From NCBI GenBank assembly GCA_024234365.1, contig JACKOK010000003.1, forward strand, positions 310,001-374,000: a stretch of 64,000 nucleotides of DNA, given 5' to 3'. The stretch is from Pseudomonadales bacterium. GTDB taxonomy: Bacteria > Pseudomonadota > Gammaproteobacteria > Pseudomonadales > Pseudohongiellaceae. The notes beneath the pieces are model-generated. The model did no database searches, was not told where the DNA came from, and worked only from the letters and a program-made list of their open reading frames with translations. Positions 8,299 to 16,376 of the stretch are shown here, piece after piece. The translations under genes were made by a program, and so were the position numbers. Each line of letters begins with the position of its first letter. The first letter of the stretch is position 1.

Positions 8299-9234
8299 AT
8301 GATTTTTAAGAAATCCCTGCCCCTGCTCATCGCAACTTCCCTGACCGCTTCCCTGAACGCGCACGCCCAGAGCTCTGATCTCATGCCGAGCCTGTATGGC
8401 AAAGCAAATGTAACAGCCGTTCTGAATGACTACGAGATTGGTGATTCCTCAGGTGAGCTGGAGAGCAATGCCTCCCGCATCGGTCTGAAGGGGGAGGTAC
8501 CGCTCAGCGATGCACTTAAGGTCGTCTATCAGGCAGAATACCAGGTTAACCCCGGAGAGGAGGTCTACCATCACTTTGGCCTGAGCCAGCGCAATAGCTA
8601 TATCGGTCTTGAAGGTGGTTTTGGTACCGTGGTGGTGGGGCGCAACGATACCCCCGCGAAGCTGATGCAGAACGGCATTGACCTCTTCAATGACCTGAAC
8701 GGGGATATTCGTACTCTCTTCGTGAGCGAGGTTCGCCCCAACGACGAGATTCACTATACCAGCCCTACGGTCTCTGGCTTTACCCTGATGCATGCCTCGA
8801 TCATCGACGGCCAGGATTCACTGCGTGAGCGTGCAAGCAAGAGTACTTCCACAGCCTTGACCTATGGTCAGGGAAATTACCTGTTCGGCATTGCCATGGA
8901 CAATAATCTGACCGGGCATGACTCTTTCCGATTCATGAGTCGTTACCGTTCCGGCGGCCTGCAACTGGGTTTTATGTATGAATCCGCACAAACCAGCAAG
9001 GGTGAGAATGACGGCATCTTTGTCAGTGCCTCCTACAAAATGGACAAACTGGTGCTGAAGGCGCAGACCGGGGCGGCCGATCAGAAGAAGGCTGGCGCAG
9101 TTCAGAGCACGATAGGGGCGGATTACAATCTGGACGCAGACTCCAAGGTATTTGCCTTCGTCACCTCCACCTCTGCCGACAATCCCACCGTAGATAACCA
9201 GCAGTACGGCGTGGGGTTTGAGTACAATTTCTAA
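8299..9234 (+). CDS. Outer-membrane porin, probably phosphate-starvation induced
   Basis: Gram-negative general-porin family protein of 311 residues with a signal peptide ending NAHA|QS. Family features: LYGKANVTAVLNDY, NASRIGLKGEVPLSDALKVVYQAEYQ, RNSYIGLEGGFGTVVVGRNDTPAK, and the C-terminal strand YGVGFEYNF ending in Phe, the outer-membrane assembly signal. The start ATG follows CTGGAG. A Pho box 67 bp upstream and its position between phoU and phoBR indicate a phosphate or anion porin in the role of PhoE/OprP, though it is related in sequence to the general Porin_4 group. Selectivity cannot be told from sequence alone. Confidence 0.85.
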   Translation: MIFKKSLPLLIATSLTASLNAHAQSSDLMPSLYGKANVTAVLNDYEIGDSSGELESNASRIGLKGEVPLSDALKVVYQAEYQVNPGEEVYHHFGLSQRNSYIGLEGGFGTVVVGRNDTPAKLMQNGIDLFNDLNGDIRTLFVSEVRPNDEIHYTSPTVSGFTLMHASIIDGQDSLRERASKSTSTALTYGQGNYLFGIAMDNNLTGHDSFRFMSRYRSGGLQLGFMYESAQTSKGENDGIFVSASYKMDKLVLKAQTGAADQKKAGAVQSTIGADYNLDADSKVFAFVTSTSADNPTVDNQQYGVGFEYNF

Positions 9235-9260
9235 CAACCTGCTAATCGCTGTCTTTGCTG

Positions 9261-9310
9261 TTACCAGCCCCTGTTTAGGCAGATTTGACTGCCTGAACAG
9301 GGGCTGGTAA
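9261..9310. terminator. Long hairpin between the convergent porin and phoR genes
   Basis: TTACCAGCCCCTGTT at 9261-9275 pairs with AACAGGGGCTGGTAA at 9296-9310, and an inner AGGCAG/CTGCCT extends the stem, leaving a 6-base loop. There is no T-run. The right arm encodes the last residues of PhoR. It probably ends or stabilises porin mRNA. Confidence 0.55.
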
Positions 9311-10603
9311 CAAGCGTTCTTTAGGGAAATGGCAGACGAAGCGACTGCCTTTTTCCGGTTTGCTGTAAATCTCCAGGCTGCCTCCATGGCGGGCCAGCAC
9401 ATGTTTGACGATGGCCAGCCCCAAACCGGTGCCACCGGTGTCTGTCGAACGACTCTCATCCACCCGATAAAAGCGTTCGGTGAGGCGGGGAATATGCTGT
9501 TCAGCAATACCCACCCCATTGTCGATAACTTCCACATCCAGCCCTGCGCTGTGCTGGCGCGAGGCAAGGGTAATCTCGCCGCCATTCGGCGTGTATTTGG
9601 CGGCATTGAACACCAGGTTGGACAGGGCGCTGTACAGTTCGTTGATGCTACCCTTCAGGTACAGTTCTGGCTCACTTTTCAGTTCGAACTGATGTGACTT
9701 CTGGGCAAAGGCCTGTTCAGCTTCACTCTTGATTTCCCGAAGCAGAGCGTTGAGGTCGATGCGATCCTGTTCTTTTGGCAGCGATTTAGTCTCCAGTCTC
9801 GACAGTGTCAGCAGGTCGCGAACGATATTCTCCATTCGCTGGGACTGCTGATGCATCTGCTCCAGTGGCTTCACCCAACGAGGGGCCACGGTATCCTTGT
9901 GGTCCAGCAGGGTTTCCAGATAGCCGTTGATCACCGTGATGGGGGTGCGCAGTTCGTGGGAGACATTCCCCACGAAATCCTTACGCATGGATTCAAGTTT
10001 ATGCATCTGGGAGACATCGCGTACCAGCATCAGGCGTTCGCCTTCACCAAAGAGCGTGATCTGGAATTCAAGAATAAGATTCTTATGAATGGGGGAGGGG
10101 ATACGCAACGGTTCGGCGTATTTGCGGCTCTCGAAGTACTCAAAGAAGCGGGGTTCACGCAACAGATTGGTGACGCCCTGATGTTTATCCTGTCCCGTAC
10201 GAAAACCCAGCAGCGTCTCCGCGGCCTTGTTCCACCATTCCAGATTACCCCGGTGGTTGATCATCACCACCGCCATTTCCAGGGCCGCAGACGACTCCTG
10301 GGCCTTGTCGAGAATGCTCTTGAGGTGACTGACTGCCTGACGTTCGCGACGCTGCAGGCGATAAATGCCATCGAAGATCGAGCCCCATATACCAGAGGCT
10401 TCCGGAGGCTCGTCCTGACTTGCGTCCGGCAGGTTTTCCAGCCAGCGGTTGAGGCGATAGAGTTGAAACATCATGCGGGAAAGGTAGAACAGGGCGGCAA
10501 ACAGGATAAAAAGCGTAGGTTTGCCGACGATCAGCCCCAGCAGGGACGCCCCGGCGATCAGCAGGAGCAGTCGGTTGAGTTCAGAGCGCCATTCGCGAAG
10601 CAA
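9275..10603 (-). CDS. phoR: Phosphate regulon sensor histidine kinase PhoR
   Basis: Membrane histidine kinase that phosphorylates PhoB when phosphate is scarce. It has 442 residues: an N-terminal hydrophobic hairpin (about residues 10-42), a charged linker, a PAS domain (about 100-195) and the kinase core. Visible boxes: the H box FVGNVSHELRTP with His216, N box NLVFNAAKYTPNGG, G1 DNGVGI and G2 GGTGLGLAIVKH. The gene starts with TTG at 10603, preceded by GGAAGGA; no ATG fits. It lies 70 bp downstream of phoB and is presumably co-transcribed with it. Its 3' end contains one arm of a hairpin shared with the convergent porin gene. Confidence 0.95.
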   Translation of the reverse strand: MLREWRSELNRLLLLIAGASLLGLIVGKPTLFILFAALFYLSRMMFQLYRLNRWLENLPDASQDEPPEASGIWGSIFDGIYRLQRRERQAVSHLKSILDKAQESSAALEMAVVMINHRGNLEWWNKAAETLLGFRTGQDKHQGVTNLLREPRFFEYFESRKYAEPLRIPSPIHKNLILEFQITLFGEGERLMLVRDVSQMHKLESMRKDFVGNVSHELRTPITVINGYLETLLDHKDTVAPRWVKPLEQMHQQSQRMENIVRDLLTLSRLETKSLPKEQDRIDLNALLREIKSEAEQAFAQKSHQFELKSEPELYLKGSINELYSALSNLVFNAAKYTPNGGEITLASRQHSAGLDVEVIDNGVGIAEQHIPRLTERFYRVDESRSTDTGGTGLGLAIVKHVLARHGGSLEIYSKPEKGSRFVCHFPKERLLPAPVQAVKSA

Positions 10604-10673
10604 AACGGTTATCCTTCCAGTGACAGTGATCCCCGATGGGCCACTATAGTGAAAGCGGCGGGCGAATGATACG

Positions 10674-11384
10674 TCAGGAAGGCTTCACCGAGAAGCGATA
10701 ACCGGCACCGCGTACGGTCTGAATCAGGCGGGCGTAATTGATGCTGGTTTTTTCAATGGAGCTGAGCGCCTTGCGCAGGCGGCGGATATGCACGTCTATG
10801 GTACGTTCTTCCAGATAGACATTGCCACCCCAGACCTGATCCTGGATATGGTCTCGGCTGAAGACCTTCTCCTGGTGAGACATGAAGAATTTCAATAGCT
10901 TGAATTCGGTCGGTCCCATATCAACGGCCTGATCCTCGATACTTACACGATGGCTGGAGGGATCCAGTTGTAGATCGAAAACCCGGATAACCTTGTCCTG
11001 CTGGGTTCCGTTGCTGCGACGCAGCACCGCCTTGATGCGGGCCACCAGTTCGCGGGGGGAGAAGGGTTTGGTGACATAATCGTCCACCCCAACGTCCAGC
11101 CCCTGGACTTTGTTGTCTTCGCTGGTTTTGGCCGTCAGCATAATGATGGGAAGCGAGGCTGTCAGCTCATCGCGTTTGAGTCGGCGCGCCAACTCGATAC
11201 CGCTACCGCCGGGCAGCATCCAGTCCAGCAGGACCAGGTCTGGACGGCTGTCGACGATGGCGACATGCGCCTGATGGGCAGTCTCCGCGCTCATACTGTT
11301 AAACCCGGCCAGGTCCAGCGTAATGCCAATCATGTCCCGGATGGCAGGTTCGTCGTCCACGATCAGAATGGTTGGGTCGCTCAT
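10674..11384 (-). CDS. phoB: Phosphate regulon response regulator PhoB
   Basis: OmpR-family transcription factor that binds Pho boxes. It has 236 residues: a receiver domain (1-120) with phospho-acceptor Asp54 in LVLLDWMLPG, the acidic pocket VDDE and Lys in IMLTAKTS, then a winged-helix domain (about 135-233) with LKFFMSHQEKVFSRDHIQDQVWG and the recognition helix RTIDVHIRRLRKAL. It is first in phoB-phoR. The Pho box at 11449-11466 in its own promoter implies positive autoregulation. Confidence 0.96.
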   Translation of the reverse strand: MSDPTILIVDDEPAIRDMIGITLDLAGFNSMSAETAHQAHVAIVDSRPDLVLLDWMLPGGSGIELARRLKRDELTASLPIIMLTAKTSEDNKVQGLDVGVDDYVTKPFSPRELVARIKAVLRRSNGTQQDKVIRVFDLQLDPSSHRVSIEDQAVDMGPTEFKLLKFFMSHQEKVFSRDHIQDQVWGGNVYLEERTIDVHIRRLRKALSSIEKTSINYARLIQTVRGAGYRFSVKPS

Positions 11385-11432
11385 ATTTCTCTTTACCGTT
11401 CAATGTAAGGTCTTGAATTTTCTACAAGACTA

Positions 11433-11466
11433 ATTAGAGCAGCATTATATTACAGCGCTGTGACAG
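11433..11466 (-). promoter_or_regulatory. Pho box and -10 of phoBR
   Basis: The minus strand from 11466 to 11449 reads CTGTCACAGCGCTGTAAT, followed after 10 bp by TCTAAT at 11438-11433. Spacing is the same as at pstS, pstC, the porin and the TonB receptor. The box lies only 35 bp beyond the end of the upstream receptor gene. Confidence 0.8.
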
Positions 11467-11501
11467 AAAGGGTCGATATTCTGTCATGCCATCTCAATAT
11501 A

Positions 11502-14036
11502 CTAGAATCGATACTCAAGTTTCAGGCTGGCCTTGCGCCCTTCCTTGTAACCGGTAGCCACTAAGCCGCCTTGAGTAATTTCCTTGCGTTCATCCAGCAG
11601 ATTCTGAGCCTTGAAGTTGAATTTCCAGTGCTCGCCGAACTCTTTGCTGACGACGATATCGAGCTCGCCATGAGGTTCTTCAAGCAAATCCGGAGCGCCA
11701 AGTATCCCCACCTCGTAGATGCGTTCGCCAAAGTAGTGGTAAAGCATTGTTGCGGTGAGGCCATTGAAGTCTTCGTAGCCGACCTGAGCATTGAACAGCC
11801 AGTCGGATTGGCCTTGCAGAGGTCTGGAACTATTGGTCAGAATATTCTGTTCACTGACGCCGATAGTAACCTCGGATTCAATATAGGACGCATTGCCTGA
11901 TACATAGAAGTCAGACATGCGTTCACCCAGGAAGTCCAGTCCCTTGCGAATCTCGAACTCCACGCCCTGGTTGGTAGCGGACTTGGCATTGACATAGCTG
12001 CGGGCGCTGTTGGCACCAGGCTGCACAACGGACTCGATGGGCGAGTCGAAATCCTTCATGAAATACCCGAGGGAGAGGCTGTCCGAACGGGAGAAATACC
12101 ATTCCCAGCGCAGATCGTAGTTTTTGATGGACGCCACTTTCAGATTCGGGTTTCCCACGACCTCATAGCCCGTCAGCGGGTTGGTGAAGGTCGCTGGCGA
12201 CAGCTCGCGGAAGTCCGGACGTGAGGTAGTCTCACTGTAACCGAGTCGGAACTGATGATTGCCGTTGATGTAGGTGGCGGTAATGCCGGGCAGCAGATCG
12301 CTGGTGGCAAGATGGCCTTCAATGGCATCATCCGGGCGGAACAGGTCGAAGGTCTGCACGTTCTGGGTGTAGTCTTCCTGCCGCAGCCCCGCCAGAAGCT
12401 GGAAACGGTCGGAGAAATTGATATCGGCCTGCAGGTAATAGGATTCCAGAGAGCGGGTTGCCGCATAGGTATCCGTGGGACGTGTGGTTTCGCGCAGCTC
12501 GAAACCGGTGGGGCCAATATTTTCCGCCGCCAGAATCTGCGCCAGGGGCTGATTCAGGAAGCCCTCCCGGTTGACCACATCGCCGAGCTCAAAGAAGGTG
12601 AAACGACGAATGCTGTAATCGCGATCGCTGTCCTGTTTGTCATAACCGGCGGACATGACAAGGGTGGAACCCAACGGGCCGTAGAAGACCATGTTGGCAT
12701 CCATCGCGTAGTCATGGCTGATATCACTCAGCTCGCTGTAGCGACGTACGTTGCCGTCCGCACGAAGATTGAAGGTGGACACGCCGTCGATGTCATCGTA
12801 GCGGTATTCGCGGGTGTCCGGCGCATTGCGGTCAGCCGTCGAGCGATTTGCACGCCAGGTGATGTTGAGTTCGTGAATATCCGGGAAATAGTGGTCGCCC
12901 TGGATCTGGTTGGAGATCAGCTCCCGTTCGATGTATTCGATCTGGGTAATGGTGCTGTCGAGCCGCTCATCCCCCCAGAAACCGACTTCCTGCCCGGCAA
13001 TATTGTCGGATTGGCGCAACAGAATATTCGTGGCGCTGATGCTGTGATTTTCATTGAACTCCAGATTGCTCGCAACAATGGAGCTGATATCCACATTGTT
13101 CTCTGTGCCATAGTAGGTGAACGCATCCTGTTGGACCAGTTCGTTTGCTCCGCCTACTTTATAGGAGTTACGTTCTATTTCCTGCTTGTTCCAGGAGTTC
13201 TTGTAATCCACCGCAGCCAGATAGTTGAAGCGGGTGCTGCCGATGTCGTGATAATTGCCAAGAGACACCGTGGCGCCGACATCCATCGGCACGGACTGTG
13301 TGCCGAGATCGTATTCAGGTTTCAGGCTCCTGCCGATCGCCTGCAGTTCCTCAGAGGTGTAACCTCCTGTGTTCAGGTAGGGGCTGCGACGCTGAAGGCG
13401 TTGGCCGTTTGCAGTAGCGTCCTTCAGCAGGCCCGGCATGCTGCGGGTGCCGTCATCGTAAGCGAGCCAGTCTTTTCCGCCCTCGTTTGCTTTTACACCC
13501 GTAGAAAAATTGCTGCCCTCGGTTCCTGCGATGGACGTGGCAATATTAAAGAAGAATTCGTCGCTGCTTTTCTTTGTGCGCATCTGCAACACCCCACCAC
13601 CGAATTCGCTGGGGAACTGTGCGGAATAGGTTTTCTGTACAACGACACTGTCCATGATGGCGTTGGGAAAAAGGTCGAGAGGCACTACCCGGTTCAGAGG
13701 TTCCGGGCTGGGCATGCTGGAGCCGTTCAGCAGGGCAGAGGAGTAACGTTCTCCGAGGCCGCGCACATAAACGTACTTGCCTCCAACAAGACTAAGACCC
13801 GCAACGCGTTTGAGTCCTTCTGCGATATTGGTATCCCCTGAGCGTGAAAACTCTTCATTAGACAACACACTGGAAAGTGCAGAAGTGTTGCGTTTTTCGT
13901 CCGGAACATAACGGCCGATAACGGAGATTTCTTCCACTTGCGGCCTGTCGACCGAAGTGGCAGAGGTGTCTTGTGCCAGCGATTGCGTGCTGAACAAAAC
14001 CATGGAAATCGCAGCAGGGAGCGCGCGTTTGATCAT
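11502..14036 (-). CDS. TonB-dependent outer-membrane receptor, probable Pho-regulon member
   Basis: TonB-dependent transporter of 844 residues for active uptake of an unknown substrate across the outer membrane. A signal peptide ends SLAQ|DT; the TonB-box-like VEEISVIG precedes the plug. Plug-domain signatures include IAEGLKRVAGLSLVGGKYVYVRGLGERYSS. The C-terminus ASLKLEYRF ends in Phe, as barrel proteins do. The Pho box at 14097-14114 and the position between phoB and a second Pho-box gene point to a phosphorus-containing ligand. No siderophore or cobalamin genes are nearby. The ligand is unknown. Confidence 0.9.
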   Translation of the reverse strand: MIKRALPAAISMVLFSTQSLAQDTSATSVDRPQVEEISVIGRYVPDEKRNTSALSSVLSNEEFSRSGDTNIAEGLKRVAGLSLVGGKYVYVRGLGERYSSALLNGSSMPSPEPLNRVVPLDLFPNAIMDSVVVQKTYSAQFPSEFGGGVLQMRTKKSSDEFFFNIATSIAGTEGSNFSTGVKANEGGKDWLAYDDGTRSMPGLLKDATANGQRLQRRSPYLNTGGYTSEELQAIGRSLKPEYDLGTQSVPMDVGATVSLGNYHDIGSTRFNYLAAVDYKNSWNKQEIERNSYKVGGANELVQQDAFTYYGTENNVDISSIVASNLEFNENHSISATNILLRQSDNIAGQEVGFWGDERLDSTITQIEYIERELISNQIQGDHYFPDIHELNITWRANRSTADRNAPDTREYRYDDIDGVSTFNLRADGNVRRYSELSDISHDYAMDANMVFYGPLGSTLVMSAGYDKQDSDRDYSIRRFTFFELGDVVNREGFLNQPLAQILAAENIGPTGFELRETTRPTDTYAATRSLESYYLQADINFSDRFQLLAGLRQEDYTQNVQTFDLFRPDDAIEGHLATSDLLPGITATYINGNHQFRLGYSETTSRPDFRELSPATFTNPLTGYEVVGNPNLKVASIKNYDLRWEWYFSRSDSLSLGYFMKDFDSPIESVVQPGANSARSYVNAKSATNQGVEFEIRKGLDFLGERMSDFYVSGNASYIESEVTIGVSEQNILTNSSRPLQGQSDWLFNAQVGYEDFNGLTATMLYHYFGERIYEVGILGAPDLLEEPHGELDIVVSKEFGEHWKFNFKAQNLLDERKEITQGGLVATGYKEGRKASLKLEYRF

Positions 14037-14080
14037 AATAATATGCCCGAAAAGAGAGTGTGATCCGATAAGACAGCACT

Positions 14081-14114
14081 ATTGTATGGGTGGAAAATGA
14101 CACTAATATTTCAG
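14081..14114 (-). promoter_or_regulatory. Pho box and -10 of the TonB receptor gene
   Basis: The minus strand from 14114 to 14097 reads CTGAAATATTAGTGTCAT, a weaker Pho box (first half CTGAAAT). Ten bases further is TACAAT at 14086-14081. The exact spacing supports a real site despite the degenerate first half. Confidence 0.68.
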
Positions 14115-14157
14115 TTGGGTGAAAAGCGTCTGGCGGGTGAAAATATTTTTCAACAGA

Positions 14158-14188
14158 ATAAAAAAAGGGCGCATGTGGCGCCCTTTTT
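14158..14188 (-). terminator. Rho-independent terminator of the beta-helix protein gene
   Basis: GGGCGC at 14167-14172 and GCGCCC at 14178-14183 form a stem. On the minus strand it is followed by a run of T (the A-run at 14159-14166). It lies 30 bp after the stop codon of the gene ending at 14213 and separates it from the TonB receptor gene, supporting independent transcripts. A T-run on the plus side makes it possibly bidirectional. Confidence 0.8.
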
Positions 14189-14212
14189 CTTATCCTGCAT
14201 CGTTCGACTGTA

Positions 14213-15988
14213 TCAGTCCTGATAGACCCATCCTGCAGTCCAGTCGGAGGCAGCGTTTTTGACTGCGCCGATATAATCGGTCTGGTCAAAGAAGCTGTCT
14301 GTAAACGTTGCTGCCGGGCGGGCATTGATTGTCGGGCCGTTCACAACACCGTTCAGGTCTGCCGTGCCGGTAGCATTGCCGGTCTGGCCATCGAACCAGG
14401 AAGAAATCTTCCAGGGATCGGTGTCTGCTTCTGAAAACGCCTTGCTGCAGCCGAAGAGTGTGTTGTTCATGGTCAGCTCACCGCTCAGGGATGTGGCAGA
14501 GGAGCCCCCGTTGGTGAAGGTCGCATTGTCGTTGATGTCGATGCAGTAGCTGTCGAAGCTGGTGACAACAAAATTGGAGATGTTTGCACCGGTACCACGA
14601 CGCAGCTCCATGCCGCGGCCGCTGGCGCCTTTACCGATCATGGTGAAGTTGGCCAGTGTCGGCTTGGAACGTGGTGTGGAATCGTGAGCGAATTCATTGC
14701 TGTCCGCTTCGATGCCGCGGTCACCGTTACCGGCGCGCTGTTTGATGACGGCATGCTGCACCTTACCCTTGAAACCAAAGGTCCAGTCCAGGGAGTCGTC
14801 TTCATTGCTGCTCAGGAACAGGTGCTTGACGTTGACTGTACCGCCGAAAAATTCGACACCATCGTCGGAACTGCCATGTACCTGTACATAATCCACCTTA
14901 GTGCCGCTGCCGACTGCCTGGAAGGCGATGCCGTTCAGTTCGTTGGTTTCGGTGATGTTCTGCCCTGGGTATTTCACGATGACATAGTTCAGGGTGCCGC
15001 TGCTGTCTTCGGCATTGTTGCCACCATACTTGCCGGTGGAGCCTTCCCCTTCCAGTTCGCAAAGTGCGGTACCTGCGGCACAACCGTTAACCGGAGCATT
15101 CCCGTTGATGATCAGGCCACCCCAACGCCCGGTGGTGCTGGCAGTGGCATTGGCTTCGTCATCGTAGGTGAAGATGATTGGAGCGGCTTCGCTGCCCAGG
15201 GCTTCAATTTTTGAGCCACGGTTGATGACCAGGAAATTCAGGCCCACGGGGGCAATCACCTTAGTGCCAGCGTCAATGTTCAGGGTAGCGGAGTTGGTGT
15301 TGTCGCCGCCGATGAATACGGCGCCATTGAGCAGATAAACATTGTTGGCTGTCAGGTGTGTGTCACTGGAGATGGTACCTGTCAGGACGCAGACCGGCTT
15401 GCCTTCGTAGTTGCTGCCGCTGGACGCGGTGGTATTGGTCGGACAACCTGCTGCGGGAGTCGGTTTGATTTCAAGGCTGACGGGAGAGGAGGTGTAGGCC
15501 AGCGTGTTGATGTTGCCATCCGTGTAATAGCCCATGTACACGCGGAAGTTCAGACCGGACAGATTGGACTCGGAACCGATCAGATCGTTCAGCACCTCGA
15601 TCTTTTCCTGGGCTCCCAGCTTCTTGCTGGCGTAGGGTTTCAGGGTGGACACCTGACCGTCCCAGGGCAGGAAGAAGCCACCGGAAACTTTCTGGTAGAT
15701 GCCCATGCCCGGGATCTCTACCACAGCGACCAGGCTGCCATTTTTGCCGACATCTGCGCTGGCAACTTTCACCGTGCCCATGATGTCCACAGCGGCGCTG
15801 CTGGCGATACTGCTGGTATAAGAGGAACCGTTGTTGATTGTTGCTCCACCTGTGATGGTGGCAGTCGTGGCAGCACCATTGGCGGTGGCAACGCTCAGGG
15901 CGGGTTCCGCTGCCTGTGCCGTGAGGGCGGTGAATCCAAGGGTCGCCACGGCGACTGCACAGAAGAGAGATTTACGGTTGAAATTCAT
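14213..15988 (-). CDS. Secreted beta-helix-like protein, probable Pho-regulon member
   Basis: Exported protein of 591 residues with a signal peptide ending AQA|AE; no enzyme family recognised. Residues 20-175 form a Thr/Ser/Ala-rich N-terminal domain. After PTPAAGCPTNTTA comes a right-handed beta-helix-like region with stacked short repeats (YLLNGAVFIGGD, RWGGLIINGNAPVNG, LNYVIVKYPGQN, DDGVEFFGGTVNVKHL, DRGIEADSNEF). Four or more cysteines could form disulfides. A near-perfect Pho box lies about 100 bp upstream and a terminator follows, so it is a separate PhoB-controlled unit beside the TonB receptor. Possible roles are a surface binding protein or a hydrolase supplying the receptor; both are guesses. 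Confidence 0.8.
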   Translation of the reverse strand: MNFNRKSLFCAVAVATLGFTALTAQAAEPALSVATANGAATTATITGGATINNGSSYTSSIASSAAVDIMGTVKVASADVGKNGSLVAVVEIPGMGIYQKVSGGFFLPWDGQVSTLKPYASKKLGAQEKIEVLNDLIGSESNLSGLNFRVYMGYYTDGNINTLAYTSSPVSLEIKPTPAAGCPTNTTASSGSNYEGKPVCVLTGTISSDTHLTANNVYLLNGAVFIGGDNTNSATLNIDAGTKVIAPVGLNFLVINRGSKIEALGSEAAPIIFTYDDEANATASTTGRWGGLIINGNAPVNGCAAGTALCELEGEGSTGKYGGNNAEDSSGTLNYVIVKYPGQNITETNELNGIAFQAVGSGTKVDYVQVHGSSDDGVEFFGGTVNVKHLFLSSNEDDSLDWTFGFKGKVQHAVIKQRAGNGDRGIEADSNEFAHDSTPRSKPTLANFTMIGKGASGRGMELRRGTGANISNFVVTSFDSYCIDINDNATFTNGGSSATSLSGELTMNNTLFGCSKAFSEADTDPWKISSWFDGQTGNATGTADLNGVVNGPTINARPAATFTDSFFDQTDYIGAVKNAASDWTAGWVYQD

Positions 15989-16076
15989 AAGGACTCCTGA
16001 GGTGTCGTCTCAGCCAGAGACGCTCGCGTTTAAATTTTGAACAGGGCCCATGCTAGCCGCGCAATATTGCAGTTGT

Positions 16077-16105
16077 GCGACAAGGAATTGACATATTTAT
16101 GACAG
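16077..16105 (-). promoter_or_regulatory. Pho box of the beta-helix protein gene
   Basis: The minus strand from 16105 to 16088 reads CTGTCATAAATATGTCAA, almost the consensus. A third 7-mer, TTGTCGC, follows in phase at 16083-16077. No convincing -10 was found at the 10-bp distance, so the promoter start is undefined. Confidence 0.78.
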
Positions 16106-16306
16106 ATCGGGATGCGTGAAAAATCGACAAAGGACGAGGAGAGTGGCGGGAAGAATTGCTGAATTTTCAAACATCTGTGCAAGCGGGAAGGCGAGATTGT
16201 GTCAGGATCAATCCCGTATTGATCAGTATTTTGTCATTTTGTCTTCGCATAATTCGATCTGCAGCACAAAAGCCGGAAAAACCTCCCGATCGTTGCAGGG
16301 AGGGCG

Positions 16307-16334
16307 TTTAACAACATGAAAGGTGCGTTATACT
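16307..16334 (+). promoter_or_regulatory. Possible sigma-70 promoter of the OmpA-family gene
   Basis: TTTAAC at 16307-16312 and TATACT at 16329-16334 are separated by 16 bp and would give a leader of about 36 bases before the ATG at 16377. The -35 match is weak. The rest of 15989-16306 holds only the minus-strand Pho box and AT-rich sequence. Confidence 0.45.
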
Positions 16335-16376
16335 ACCCGCGCTCGACAAACCATTGGTTACATCATAGGAGAGACC

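Noticed and set aside
12255..13841. 528-aa plus-strand ORF
   Set aside because: Antisense to the TonB receptor gene; the length is explained by codon bias of the real gene.
16231..16253. Further Pho box upstream of the OmpA-family gene (TTGTCATTTTGTCTTCG)
   Set aside because: The second half does not fit CTGTCAY and no -10 lies at the 10-bp distance used by the other sites.
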